From JBQLZO01 sp052168315 (GTDB lineage: Bacteria > Planctomycetota > Phycisphaerae > Phycisphaerales > UBA1924): a DNA stretch of 64,000 nucleotides. The stretch spans positions 20,556-84,555 of the forward strand of contig JBQLZO010000068.1 in NCBI GenBank assembly GCA_052168315.1. The letters are read 5' to 3'. The position numbers were made by a program, and so were the translations under genes. The notes below the pieces were generated by a model. The model did not search any database. It was not told the origin of the DNA and was given only the letters and a program-made list of their open reading frames with translations. Below, piece after piece: positions 44,456 to 53,671 of this stretch (its first letter is position 1; every line of letters begins with the position of its first letter).

Positions 44456-45099
44456 GCGAACCATCGATCCGAGGAACACACCCCATGACCGAACCTGGCA
44501 ATCCCGTGGTCTACATCGTCGATGACGACGCCGCGATGCGCGAGTCACTCCGATTCCTCGTCGAGTCCGTCGGGCTCACGGCGAAGGCGTTCGCCTCGGC
44601 CTCGGACTTCCTGAACTCCTACAAGAACGAATCGCCCTGCTGCGCGATCATCGATGTCCGCATGCCCGGAATCTCCGGGCTCGACCTCCAGGAACAGCTC
44701 AACGCCAGGTCCATCTCCATCCCCGTGATCATCGTCACCGGGCACGCCGATGTCCCCATGGCCGTCCGCGCGATGAAGGCCGGCGCCTTTGACTTCATCG
44801 AAAAGCCCTTCAACGACCAGGTCCTCTTAGAGCGCATCCAGCGAGCCATCGACGACCACGACCGCGAGCAGTCCATCCAGGCCGAAAAGGAATCCATCCT
44901 CGAGAGGATCAGGACCCTCACCCCGAGGGAGACCCAGGTCATGGAGATGGTCGTCGACGGGAACGCCAATAAACAGATCGCGGCCAATCTCGGTCTGTCG
45001 GAGAAGACCATCGAGGTCCACAGGGCCCATGTGATGTCCAAGCTCGGGGCCGGCAACGCCGCGGACCTCATCAGAATGGTCCTCACCGCCACCCGCTGA
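44452..45099 (+). CDS. FixJ-family response regulator (REC + LuxR-type HTH)
   Basis: 215 residues from ATG 44452, which overlaps the kinase stop by 4 bases; ATG 44485 (PxxPVVYIVDDD start) is an alternative. The receiver domain has IVDDDAAM, phospho-acceptor Asp68 in IIDVRMPG, VTGHAD and FIEKPF. The C-terminal LuxR/FixJ helix-turn-helix is about 150-210 (LTPRETQVMEMVVDG, then KTIEVHRAHVMSKL). It activates transcription when phosphorylated. The target genes are unknown; the fasciclin gene is divergently placed. Confidence 0.92.
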   Translation: MSEPSIRGTHPMTEPGNPVVYIVDDDAAMRESLRFLVESVGLTAKAFASASDFLNSYKNESPCCAIIDVRMPGISGLDLQEQLNARSISIPVIIVTGHADVPMAVRAMKAGAFDFIEKPFNDQVLLERIQRAIDDHDREQSIQAEKESILERIRTLTPRETQVMEMVVDGNANKQIAANLGLSEKTIEVHRAHVMSKLGAGNAADLIRMVLTATR

Positions 45100-45381
45100 G
45101 CCCCGCTCCGCGTGCCGACCACGCCCCCGGCGGGTCCGGCTCGCCCGCCTCCGGACCCCCGGGGCCGGCGTGGGGTGCGCCCCGGCCTTCGGACCGGTTG
45201 ACGCGTCGGGCCGATCCCGCGACACTCCCACCCCGCGACTCCCCCGGAGGCGCGTGGAACCGGGGGGCTCGATCGCCCGAATCCTGCCCCGCCGACCGAT
45301 CGTGCCCCCTCCAACACCGACGCAACCGCCACCGCGCTGCATCAAGCCGGATCCGGCAACCATTCCAGGAGCCTCGAACCG

Positions 45382-46746
45382 ATGGCCGCCAACACCAACG
45401 CCAGCACCGGCATGATCGTGTCGCTCTCGCTGGCCTCCCTGCTGTTCGTCGTCTGCTTTGTGTTGACGGTGATCTTCTATTCCAAGTCCGTCCGGCTCGA
45501 ACGCGAGCTCGCGGATGCCCAGGCCCGCTCCAACGCCGCCGTCCAGCAGGCGTTCGACCGCTTCGAGGCCCTCTCCCTCCAGACCGGCAGCGGGCGCGGC
45601 GTCGTCGACATGCTCCTCGAGCGGTCCGACACCCTGAACAACTACCTCGTGGGCTCCTCGAACGCCACGCCCGAGGCCGTCCGGGCTGAGCTCGAGCCGC
45701 TGCTCCCCAGCGGCGTCGCGACCGTCCGCCAGGGCGTCTCCCAGATGAGGTCGCGTCTCACCTCGCTCGAGAACGATGTCGCACGGCTGAACACCGCGCT
45801 GAACACCGCGAACAACCAGCTCGCCTCCAAGGAGCGCGAGCTCACCGACATCCGTTCCGAGTTTGAGCGGGCCCAGTCCACCGTCCAGGCGGAGGTCGCC
45901 GACTACGCCTCCCGCGCCACCGACCGGCTCGAGAACCTCGAGTCCGTCCGGGCCGAGAACGAGGAGCGCGTCGCACAGATCCGTGAGGACACCGCGCAGA
46001 CCGTCGCCATGCTCGAGGCCACCCTCCGCGAGCGCGACGACCGCGTCCGCATCCTCGAGAATCAGGTCGACACGCTCCGCGGCCAGCGCTCGGCCTCCGA
46101 CCTCCGCGCTCCCGATGAAGCATCCCTCGCCGACGGCACCATCGTCTCGGCCAACCCCGCCGCGAGCGAGGTCTACCTCTCCCTGGGGCGCCGCGACAAC
46201 CTCGTGCTCGGCATGACCTTCGAGGTCTACTCCAGCGCCTCGGCCATCCGCCCCGGCGACGATGGCTCGTACCCGCCCGGCAAGGCGACCATCGAGGTCG
46301 TCCGCATCGACGAGGGCACCGCCGTCGCCCGCATCCTCCGCGAGAGCCGCGGCAACCCGATCGTCTCCGGCGATGTCATCGCCAACGCCCTGTACGACCC
46401 CAACAAGACCTACCGCTTCGTCGTCTTCGGGCTCTTTGATACCAACGCCGACGGCGAGCCCACCATCGCCGAAGCCGACGCCGTCCGTGGCATCATCAAC
46501 GAGTGGGGCGGAATCGTCGTCCCCGAGATCACCGGCGACACGGACTTCGTCGTCCTCGGCGGACGCCCCGTCATCGGCCCGGAACCCCCGCGCAACGCGC
46601 CCACCGCCGTCATCGAGCAGTACCTCAACCGCGCCGAGCAGCAGCAGCGCTACGACGACCTGTTCGACGCCGCACGCCGCACCGCCATCCCGGTCCTCAA
46701 CCTCAACAGGCTCTACACCCTCACCGGGCTCGAAGAACGGCGCTGA
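45382..46746 (+). CDS. Membrane-anchored coiled-coil protein of unknown function
   Basis: 454 residues. One membrane helix near the N-terminus (about 11-33) is followed by a long coiled coil (about 35-225, Glu/Arg/Gln/Leu-rich, with a short break near 80-110). A C-terminal globular part follows (about 240-454). The first half of that part (YLSLGRRDNLVLGMTFEVYS) is beta-rich with a Gly-Asp turn pattern. The second half ends with TDFVVLGGRPVIG, which resembles the last strand and helix of a BRCT-like fold; that similarity is tentative. The 282 bases before it show no feature. The next gene starts 30 bases after its stop, so the two may be cotranscribed. Confidence 0.7.
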   Translation: MAANTNASTGMIVSLSLASLLFVVCFVLTVIFYSKSVRLERELADAQARSNAAVQQAFDRFEALSLQTGSGRGVVDMLLERSDTLNNYLVGSSNATPEAVRAELEPLLPSGVATVRQGVSQMRSRLTSLENDVARLNTALNTANNQLASKERELTDIRSEFERAQSTVQAEVADYASRATDRLENLESVRAENEERVAQIREDTAQTVAMLEATLRERDDRVRILENQVDTLRGQRSASDLRAPDEASLADGTIVSANPAASEVYLSLGRRDNLVLGMTFEVYSSASAIRPGDDGSYPPGKATIEVVRIDEGTAVARILRESRGNPIVSGDVIANALYDPNKTYRFVVFGLFDTNADGEPTIAEADAVRGIINEWGGIVVPEITGDTDFVVLGGRPVIGPEPPRNAPTAVIEQYLNRAEQQQRYDDLFDAARRTAIPVLNLNRLYTLTGLEERR

Positions 46747-46776
46747 TCGTTCCATCGGCGACCGCCGCCAAGACGC

Positions 46777-48036
46777 ATGCCGCGCCGCAAACCCAAACGC
46801 AAGCTCCCCGTGTGGACCCATCCCCCGATCTACGCGGGGGTTCGCGCGCTCGCGGGCGCGCTCCACCTCATCGGCATCGACGAGTCCATCCGGATCATGC
46901 GCGCCATGGGCGGCGCCGTCGCCACCCTGCCGATCAACCGCAAGCGCCTGCAGCGCGCCAAGGACAACCTCGCATGGTGCTTCCCGGACTGGGATGAGTC
47001 CCGCGTGCACCGCCACGCTGTCGAGGCCTACCGGCACCTGTTCTGCCTCATCGCCGAGACCACCGTCGCGCCGCGCCTGCTCACCGAGCAGGGATACCCC
47101 GCGTTCATCTCGTGGGGCGACATGAAGCAGGCGATCGATGTCCTGCTCCGCGGCCAGCCGTGCCTGCTCATCACCGGGCACGCCGGGAACTGGGAGCTCC
47201 TGGGCGTGACCCTCTCCCTCCTGGGTTTCCCGACCCACGCGCTCTATCGGCCCCTGGACATGAAGCCTCTGGACCGCTGGGTCCAGCGCTCGCGCACGGC
47301 CCGCGGGCTGATGCTCGTCGACAAGTTCGGCGCTGCCGAGCGGCTCCCCCCCATCGTCGAACGCGGCGACCCCGTCGGGTTCATCGCCGATCAGAACGCC
47401 GGAGAGCGCGGGCTGTTCGTCCCGTTCTTCGATCGCCTCGCCTCGGCCTACAAGACCATCGGCGTGCTCGCCATGCGCTACCAGGCCCCGGTCGTCTGCG
47501 GGCACGCGGTCCGCCTGACCACCTCCAAGACCCACCGCGCCGGCGAACGCATCGACGCGGCCGCGGGGCCCGACGACGCCGCCCGACGCCGCGAGTCCGA
47601 CTACGACACCCAGGCCTTCCGGTACAAGGTCGACATCGTCGATGTCATCGAGCCCGACGATTGGGCCGACCAGCCCGACCCCCTTTTCTACATCACCGCG
47701 CGCTACCGGAGGGCCATCGAGCAGATGGTCCGCAACGCGCCCGAGCAGTATCTCTGGATGCACCGCTACTGGAAGAGCCGCCCGCGCCACGAACGTGACG
47801 ACAAGCCCTTCCCCGCCCGGCTCCGGCACAAGCTCGAACAGCTCCCATGGATGGACGAGGGCCAGCTCGAGCGCATCATCAATCGATCGGAACAGGACCG
47901 CGCCGAACTCCGCGCTGCGCGGGCCTTCCGCCCCGGAGCGCCCGCGGACGCCGCCGATGATGAGCAGGATCTGGAAGATTCCCTCGACGGATCAACCGAG
48001 GGCGCGCCCCGCCCCACCGAGCCCGCGATCAACTGA
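46777..48036 (+). CDS. LpxL/HtrB-like lysophospholipid or lipid A acyltransferase
   Basis: 419 residues. The catalytic HxxxxE motif is in ITGHAGNWELLG (about 130), followed by the second motif RPLDMKPLDRWVQ and later GFIADQNAGERGLFVPFF, a typical LpxL/HtrB region. YLWMHRYWKSRP near the end is the family's conserved terminal block. These enzymes add acyl chains to lipid A precursors or to ornithine-type lipids. There is no obvious N-terminal membrane helix. The C-terminal 60 residues are an acidic, Ala/Asp-rich tail beyond the usual family end. Confidence 0.87.
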   Translation: MPRRKPKRKLPVWTHPPIYAGVRALAGALHLIGIDESIRIMRAMGGAVATLPINRKRLQRAKDNLAWCFPDWDESRVHRHAVEAYRHLFCLIAETTVAPRLLTEQGYPAFISWGDMKQAIDVLLRGQPCLLITGHAGNWELLGVTLSLLGFPTHALYRPLDMKPLDRWVQRSRTARGLMLVDKFGAAERLPPIVERGDPVGFIADQNAGERGLFVPFFDRLASAYKTIGVLAMRYQAPVVCGHAVRLTTSKTHRAGERIDAAAGPDDAARRRESDYDTQAFRYKVDIVDVIEPDDWADQPDPLFYITARYRRAIEQMVRNAPEQYLWMHRYWKSRPRHERDDKPFPARLRHKLEQLPWMDEGQLERIINRSEQDRAELRAARAFRPGAPADAADDEQDLEDSLDGSTEGAPRPTEPAIN

Positions 48037-48177
48037 GACAGGCCCCGCGCCATCTCCGGCACCCCCTCCGGCACCCCCGAACGCCGCTCAACGCCCCGAT
48101 ACCGCGGGCCCGCCAGCGAGGCCCGGCGCAGTCCCGCAGTCCCGCAGCCACCCCCCCGTCCACCCCATCCGACGGGC

Positions 48178-50127
48178 TCATTCGCCCGCCGATTCCTCGT
48201 TCTCGAGCATCGCATCCAGTTCCTCGGCCTCGCGCTGCTCGGCCGTCTGCACCGCGCGGAAGTCCATCGCCTCCGCCAGCGCCTCGAACGAGAGCATCGG
48301 CGCCGTCACCGTCGCCCGCAGGCGATCGCGCGCCGCGAAGCTGATCGTCCCGTCGGCCTGACGCACGCGCTCCCGCGTCGCCGGGTAGTACTCCGTGATC
48401 ACCACGCCCGCCACCGTCAGCGTCTCGGGGATCGGCACGACCAGCACGCGCTCCTCCATCGGGTGATCGCCGGCCGGGAGCGTCGGATCCCATCCCGACA
48501 CCCGGGCGAGCACCGCATCCCGGAACGCGGGCGTGTCGATCGCCTCGACCGAGAGCGCGCCCCCCGCGGCCACCAGCGAATCACGACCGACCGTCACCTC
48601 GCGCGCCACGCGGCTGGCCAGATCGCCCGCCGCATCGATCCCCTCCGACACCAGCACCTCGCGGATCGTCGCCATCGTGCTCTCGGAAGAGATCGCCCGG
48701 AACGCCGCGAGCCGACGCCAATCCGCATCGACCCGCGCACGCACCACATCCAGAATCGGCGCAGGGCCCGCCGGACGCACCTCGATGATCCGGAAGAACG
48801 AGCGGTTGCCCGCGACATCCTCGATCGGCCCGAAGGTCAGACCCCGCTGCAGCTGGATCGTTGTGTCGGGGTTCAATTCCCTCACCGACAGCACGAGTTC
48901 CGTGAAGTTCACGACCCGCGGCCCGAGCCGCAGGAACGCCCCGGAGATCTGCCCCAGCGTCGCCAGCGACGAGGGCTCGATCATGTCCGTCGTCAGCCCG
49001 GTCTCTGTCGTCGCCGCGGGTGTCGATGCGCTCGTTCCCGCCGCGTCAGCGATGGCCGCGCGGGCGGCCTCCGAGAGCGCCTGCATCGAGGGACGCTGGC
49101 GGCTCCAATCGTCCGGGAGCACCCGGAAGCGGCCGTCCAGCGGCAGCGAACGCGTCGCGCGGAGCAGCTCCGACCGGATCGCGCGAACCCCCGCATCCAT
49201 CAACTCATCCACGCGCGCCTGCCGGTACTGACCCTCCACCTGCGCCCGCATCGCCGACAACTCGCCGGGGAAGCGGTCCCGATTCCGGAGGTAGAACTTG
49301 TTCACCTCGACGGGGTCGAGCACCACGGACGAGTTCACCCGCGCACGCGTGATCGTCACCCACTCCACCGCCACCGCCGGGTCGCGGTAGTACCCGATCC
49401 CGAACTCGTTCTCTGAGGCCCGCGCCGACTGGTACTCCTTGAACAGATCCTGCAGGTCCGCCTCCGTCGGCTCGGGCACCTCGCCCGTGATCGGCGAGGC
49501 GCGATCGAACATCGCAACGCTCACCTGCGCCTGCTCGAATATCTTCCGCCCCACGGCCGCGAATTCCGGGCCCGACAGCGCGATGCCCGAGCCCATCGGC
49601 TCGCCGCTCACCGCGCCGATGAGGCGGTCGATGCTCCGCAGCCGCGCCAGCGCCAGGTCGACCTGCATCGGCGTGTACCCACGCTCCTCGATCAGCCGAA
49701 GCCGCTGCTCCTCGAGCCCCGTCAGGAGCACCTGCGTGAGCTGCTCCGTGTCGATCCCGAAGCTCGCGCTCTGCTCGCTCGCCGCCCCGCGGGCGACCAG
49801 CTCCAGGAAGCCGCGACCATCTTCCACCGAGCCGTAGAACCCGTTCCGCTCGGCCAGAGTGGTCAGCAGGAACCAGTGCGTCCCGCCGCGGATCCCGATC
49901 CGCGTGACGACATTGGGCGCCAGCGACGCCGCGATGTCCAGCTCCTGGTTCGCGCGCCGGATCTGCCCCGAATCCACATTCCCGCCGTCGTACGAGCCGA
50001 CGATCTGCTGCATCGGGTTCCCGCCGCCGAACTGCTGGATGAGCTGCGGCGCGATGAAGGTGATCATCAGCAGCGAGCCGCCGACGACCATGATCCACTT
50101 GTTGTACTTCCGGAGGAACTTGAACAT
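48178..50127 (-). CDS. PpiD/SurA-like membrane-anchored periplasmic folding factor, putative
   Basis: 649 residues from ATG 50127. The N-terminus is a short basic stretch, then one membrane helix (about 12-30), then a long periplasmic region. Residues around 45-260 are mostly helical, as in the SurA N-terminal/PpiD chaperone domain (SYDGGNVDSGQIRRANQELD). I could not find a clear parvulin catalytic domain, so isomerase activity is doubtful and it may be a chaperone only. The C-terminus is acidic (EREAEELDAMLENEESAGE type). rpsD is immediately upstream on the same strand, with a 103-base gap. Confidence 0.6.
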   Translation of the reverse strand: MFKFLRKYNKWIMVVGGSLLMITFIAPQLIQQFGGGNPMQQIVGSYDGGNVDSGQIRRANQELDIAASLAPNVVTRIGIRGGTHWFLLTTLAERNGFYGSVEDGRGFLELVARGAASEQSASFGIDTEQLTQVLLTGLEEQRLRLIEERGYTPMQVDLALARLRSIDRLIGAVSGEPMGSGIALSGPEFAAVGRKIFEQAQVSVAMFDRASPITGEVPEPTEADLQDLFKEYQSARASENEFGIGYYRDPAVAVEWVTITRARVNSSVVLDPVEVNKFYLRNRDRFPGELSAMRAQVEGQYRQARVDELMDAGVRAIRSELLRATRSLPLDGRFRVLPDDWSRQRPSMQALSEAARAAIADAAGTSASTPAATTETGLTTDMIEPSSLATLGQISGAFLRLGPRVVNFTELVLSVRELNPDTTIQLQRGLTFGPIEDVAGNRSFFRIIEVRPAGPAPILDVVRARVDADWRRLAAFRAISSESTMATIREVLVSEGIDAAGDLASRVAREVTVGRDSLVAAGGALSVEAIDTPAFRDAVLARVSGWDPTLPAGDHPMEERVLVVPIPETLTVAGVVITEYYPATRERVRQADGTISFAARDRLRATVTAPMLSFEALAEAMDFRAVQTAEQREAEELDAMLENEESAGE

Positions 50128-50230
50128 CGAACGCCCCGATCGCGCGTGTGGGAACGCTCCGGCCGCCACCGCCCCCGGGCGCCCGATCGACGCCACGGGG
50201 CGATGCTTCCGCGAGCGGAATGACTGACAA

Positions 50231-50830
50231 TCAGCGGTAGTACTCGACGATCAGGTTCGTGTTCACATCGAACGGAACCTGGTCGGTCGTCGGCAGCGCG
50301 ACGATGCGCACCGTCAGATCGTTCGGAGTGAATTCCAGCCAGTCCGGAACCACATGACCGACGATCGACTCCATATTGTCTCGGATCAGCGTGTGAGCCT
50401 TGGGCTTGAACGAGATCTTGTCGCCCACCGAAACCATGAACGAGGGACGATCGGTCTTCCGACCGTTCACCAGCACATGCCCGTGCGCCACCATCTGACG
50501 CGCGGCCCAGATCGTCCGCACCACGCCGGAGCGGCGCACCACATTGTCCAGACGACGCTCGAGCAGCTGCAGCAGCAGGTCGCCCGAGTTGCCCTTCCGG
50601 CGCTTGGCCTCGTCCATCGTCCCGCGGAACTGCTTCTCGAGCATCCCGTAGTGGAAACGCAGCTTCTGCTTCTCGTTCAGGCGCAGCCCGTAGTCGCGCA
50701 GGCGGCGACCCCGGAACCCGTGGATCCCGGGCGGGTTCAGCTCGCGCTTGGCCGTGTGCTTGGGGATGTCGGCGATCGGTGCGCCGACGCGTCGAGACAA
50801 CTTCACCTTCGGACCGGTGTACCGGGCCAT
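50231..50830 (-). CDS. rpsD: 30S ribosomal protein uS4
   Basis: 199 residues from ATG 50830, with GGAGG before it. The start MARYTGPKVKLSRRVGAPIA, the helical GIHGFRGRRLRDYGLRLNEK stretch and the S4 RNA-binding domain (about 93-150, LERRLDNVVRRSGVV) are unmistakable. It has no Cys, so it is the zinc-free form. It is usually in the alpha operon with rpsM, rpsK and rpoA, but here it stands alone. Confidence 0.96.
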   Translation of the reverse strand: MARYTGPKVKLSRRVGAPIADIPKHTAKRELNPPGIHGFRGRRLRDYGLRLNEKQKLRFHYGMLEKQFRGTMDEAKRRKGNSGDLLLQLLERRLDNVVRRSGVVRTIWAARQMVAHGHVLVNGRKTDRPSFMVSVGDKISFKPKAHTLIRDNMESIVGHVVPDWLEFTPNDLTVRIVALPTTDQVPFDVNTNLIVEYYR

Positions 50831-51167
50831 CGCGTACCTCCGTCTCCCATCGACGCGGTGTCGAGGGGGTGCTTCGGCCGCACGCAGCGCCGCACAACCA
50901 TGCGGCGCACCACGCGACCTGGGAGCGATCCGCCCCGGGGGCCCGCGACTGCGGTCCGAGGATGCCGGCACCCCGACCTTCCAAGGGCGGGGCGCGGGCG
51001 TGGATCCGGGCAAATCAGACCACCCCCGCACGCGGCATCGTCCGCGCCGGGAGGGGCGGTGATTACACCACCCCGCACCCCCCGGGTCAACCCGCCCGCC
51101 CCGCTTCCTGTCCGATCTCCCGCTACTGTTCGGTCGTCCACCGCCCCGTGCAACGCCGGAACTCCCA
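50831..51167. other. 337-base divergent region, rpsD versus purF
   Basis: This contains the rpsD leader (minus) and the purF promoter (plus; TACTGT at 51124-51129). The remaining sequence is a GC-rich stretch with no gene or clear hairpin that I could identify. Confidence 0.4.
51124..51129 (+). promoter_or_regulatory. Candidate -10 element of purF
   Basis: TACTGT in the context CGCTACTGTTCGG, 38 bases before the GTG start of purF. The same motif context precedes mfd. Confidence 0.3.
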
Positions 51168-52745
51168 GTGACCGAACCCTCGCCACTTCCAAACCACGCC
51201 CGCCGGGCGAGCGTCCCGCTCCCGGTGCTCCAGCACCTCGCCCACGCCCCATCCCGCGCGCCCGCGCACCCCGACCCCCCGGACCCCGACGAGCCCCGCG
51301 AGAAGTGCGGCGTCTTCGCCTGCTGGGGAAACCAGCACCCCGCCGAATCCGCCTTCTTCGCGCTCTATGCCCTCCAGCACCGTGGCCAGGAATCGGCCGG
51401 CATCGCCACCACCGACGGACGCACCATCGAACGCCGGGCCGCGATGGGGCTGGTGCCCAACGCCCTCACGCCCGCGGATATCGAAGCCCTCAACGCCCAC
51501 GCCCAGGACAGAACCGCCGGTGACCCGCCCGGGCAGGGCGTCGGCGGTGCCATCGCACACAACCGGTACTCGACCACCGGCGACTCCACGCACATCAACG
51601 CCCAGCCGTTTGTGGGCCATCTCCGCGACGGGCCGGTCGCCATCGCGCACAACGGCAACCTCATCAACGCCCTTGAGATCCGCGAGGCCCTCCAGTCCGC
51701 CGGGCACGCGTTCCACACCACCTCAGACACCGAGGTCATCCTCCAGCTCATCGCCCACACCTCGCGCGAGCAGAGCGATGGCGAGGACCCGGTCGCCGGG
51801 TCGCTGGCCAGGCTCCGCGGCGCGTTCTCGCTCGTGCTGCTCTTCCATGACCGCATCGTCGCCGCGCGCGACCCATGGGGCTGGCGGCCGCTCGTGCTCG
51901 GCGAACTGCCGTGCGGCGCGCCCGTCGTGGCATCGGAGTCCGTCGCATTCGGCGTGCTCGGCGCGAAGTACATTCGGGAGATCGAGCCCGGCGAGCTCGT
52001 CACGCTCTCGGACCACGGCGTCGAGTCCACGCGCTACGCCCCGCCGGCAGAGCCGCTGGCCCACTGCGTCTTCGAGCATGTCTACTTTGCCTCACCCGCC
52101 AGCCAGGTCTTCGGCTCCACCGTCCAGATCGTCCGGGAACGCCTCGGCGAGCGCATGGCACACGAGGCCCCCGTCGCCGCCGATCTCGTCATGCCCATGC
52201 CCGACTCCGGACGCTCCGCGGCCACCGGGTTCGCGCGGGCCCTCGGGCTCCCGTACCGCGAGGGCATCATCCCCAACCGCTATGTCGGGCGCACATTCAT
52301 CAAGCCCACCACCGGCGAGCGCGCCACCGCCGTGCGCCTGAAGCTCAATGTCGTCGCCGAGATCGTCAGCGGGCAGCGCGTCGTCGTCGTGGATGACTCG
52401 ATCGTCAGGGGCACGACCACCCGCCTCAAGATCGACCAGATCCGCGCCGCCGGCGCGAAGGAGATCCACCTCCGCATCTCCTGCCCGCCCATCAAGCACC
52501 CGTGCTTCTTCGGCGTCGACTTCCCGGACCGCGAGCAGCTCGTCGCACACCAGCGGTCCATCGAGCAGATCCGCCAGCTGCTCGGCGTTGATTCCATCGC
52601 CTTTCTTTCGCTCGAAGGCCTGCTCGCGGTCGTCCACACCGATCGCGTGCCCGCCGAGCACTACTGCACCGCGTGCTATTCAGGGGACTACCCCATAGAG
52701 ATCCCCGCGAGCCACCACAAGGAACTGCTGGCCAAGAACTGCTGA
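51168..52745 (+). CDS. purF: Amidophosphoribosyltransferase
   Basis: 525 residues from GTG 51168. PurF makes 5-phosphoribosylamine from PRPP and glutamine, the first committed step of purine synthesis. The Ntn nucleophile is Cys47 (EKCGVFACWG), so a leader of 46 residues would be removed; the usual propeptide is about 10. Other marks are HNRYSTTG and IAHNGNL in the glutaminase half, the PRPP loop VVVDDSIVRGTTT, and Cys in the later Fe-S-type positions (ISCPPIKHPC and CTACYSGDYP). This is the Bacillus-type enzyme with an iron-sulfur site. No in-frame ATG lies close to Cys47, so GTG or another weak start is likely. Confidence 0.94.
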   Translation: MTEPSPLPNHARRASVPLPVLQHLAHAPSRAPAHPDPPDPDEPREKCGVFACWGNQHPAESAFFALYALQHRGQESAGIATTDGRTIERRAAMGLVPNALTPADIEALNAHAQDRTAGDPPGQGVGGAIAHNRYSTTGDSTHINAQPFVGHLRDGPVAIAHNGNLINALEIREALQSAGHAFHTTSDTEVILQLIAHTSREQSDGEDPVAGSLARLRGAFSLVLLFHDRIVAARDPWGWRPLVLGELPCGAPVVASESVAFGVLGAKYIREIEPGELVTLSDHGVESTRYAPPAEPLAHCVFEHVYFASPASQVFGSTVQIVRERLGERMAHEAPVAADLVMPMPDSGRSAATGFARALGLPYREGIIPNRYVGRTFIKPTTGERATAVRLKLNVVAEIVSGQRVVVVDDSIVRGTTTRLKIDQIRAAGAKEIHLRISCPPIKHPCFFGVDFPDREQLVAHQRSIEQIRQLLGVDSIAFLSLEGLLAVVHTDRVPAEHYCTACYSGDYPIEIPASHHKELLAKNC

Positions 52746-52786
52746 GCCGCCGGCATCGACAGCCCCGAGCCCGGACCACTGCCTCC

Positions 52787-52840
52787 ACGCCGAGCCCCCC
52801 CGCCCCCACGCTGAGCCCCCCGCCCCCACGCCGAGCCCCG
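52787..52840 (+). repeat. 20-21 base C-rich tandem repeat between purF and recR
   Basis: About 2.6 copies of a unit starting ACGCCGAGCCCCCCCGCCCC (units start at 52787, 52808 and 52828). It lies in the 120-base gap before recR and is likely to vary in copy number. Confidence 0.65.
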
Positions 52841-52865
52841 CCGCGCCGCACGACCGGAGCACGCC

Positions 52866-53501
52866 ATGACCCGCGACCCGCACTCCAGCACCAGCGGCTA
52901 CCCCGCCTCCGTCGATCGCCTGCTCGCCGCGTTCGAGAAGCTCCCGGGCATCGGGCGCCGATCCGCCGAGCGCCTCGCGTTCCATGTGCTCAAGTCGTCG
53001 GCCGACGAGGCGCTCGCGCTCGCGCGGGCCATCGAGGATGTCAAGTCCGGCGTCCGGCACTGCACGCGCTGCTTCAACTTCGCCGATGGCGATCTCTGCT
53101 CCATCTGCGCCGACCCGGCGCGCGATCACGCGCTCGTCCTCGTTGTCGAGCAGCCCAAGGACCTGTTCGCGCTCGAATCCACGGGCATGCACCGCGGCTC
53201 GTACCATGTCCTGCTGGGCAGGATCAGCCCACTTGATGGCGTCGGGCCCGAGGACATCACCGCCGCGGCCCTGCTGAAGCGCGAGCCGCTCAGAGAGGTC
53301 ATCCTCGGGCTGAGCCCCACGCTCGAGGGCGATGGCACGGCCCTCTACCTCGCCGAACAACTCCGCAACAGGGGGGGCAGGGGGGGCGGGGGGGTGGCCA
53401 TCAGCCGCCTCGCACGCGGGCTCCCGGCCGGGCGCGAGCTCGAATTCGCCAACAAGGCCGCGCTCGCCGATGCGCTCGAGGGCCGCCAATCGGTGAACTG
53501 A
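52866..53501 (+). CDS. recR: Recombination mediator protein RecR
   Basis: 211 residues. The N-terminal helix-hairpin-helix (FEKLPGIGRRSAERLAFHVL) is followed by a four-Cys zinc finger (HCTRC, LCSIC), a Toprim domain (VLVVEQPKDLFALESTG then GRISPLDGVGPEDI) and the C-terminal LARGLPAGREL segment. RecR works with RecO and RecF to load RecA on gapped DNA. Just before the C-terminal Walker-like part there is a Gly-rich insert encoded by three runs of seven G (53371-53394). A frameshift by slippage there would truncate or alter the last 40 residues. Confidence 0.95.
   Translation: MTRDPHSSTSGYPASVDRLLAAFEKLPGIGRRSAERLAFHVLKSSADEALALARAIEDVKSGVRHCTRCFNFADGDLCSICADPARDHALVLVVEQPKDLFALESTGMHRGSYHVLLGRISPLDGVGPEDITAAALLKREPLREVILGLSPTLEGDGTALYLAEQLRNRGGRGGGGVAISRLARGLPAGRELEFANKAALADALEGRQSVN
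53371..53394 (+). repeat. Triple G7 tract inside recR
   Basis: GGGGGGG CA GGGGGGG C GGGGGGG lies in-frame within recR. The run encodes a Gly/Arg/Gly stretch not normally present in RecR. A length change of one base in any run would shift the frame. Confidence 0.8.
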
Positions 53502-53671
53502 GCCCCCGCCATCGGCGATGCGCCGGCGCCGACGATGCCAACAAAACCATCGCGATCCCGCCAATGCCCGTGAATATGATCGCACGCGGCGCGTTGTCCC
53601 GGCGATGGCACCGCGATTGCAGGCGACGCTCCGTCGCACCGTCGCGGGCACAACGCCCCGAGGAATGACCC

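Noticed and set aside
44827..47829. A 1000-codon open frame on the minus strand opposite the response regulator, coiled-coil and LpxL genes
   Set aside because: Composition is Gly/Val/Asp-rich in the usual antisense style, and the three plus-strand genes are recognisable.
52787..52840. The tandem repeat before recR as a CRISPR array
   Set aside because: Units are adjacent without spacers and of 20-21 bases, so it is a minisatellite.
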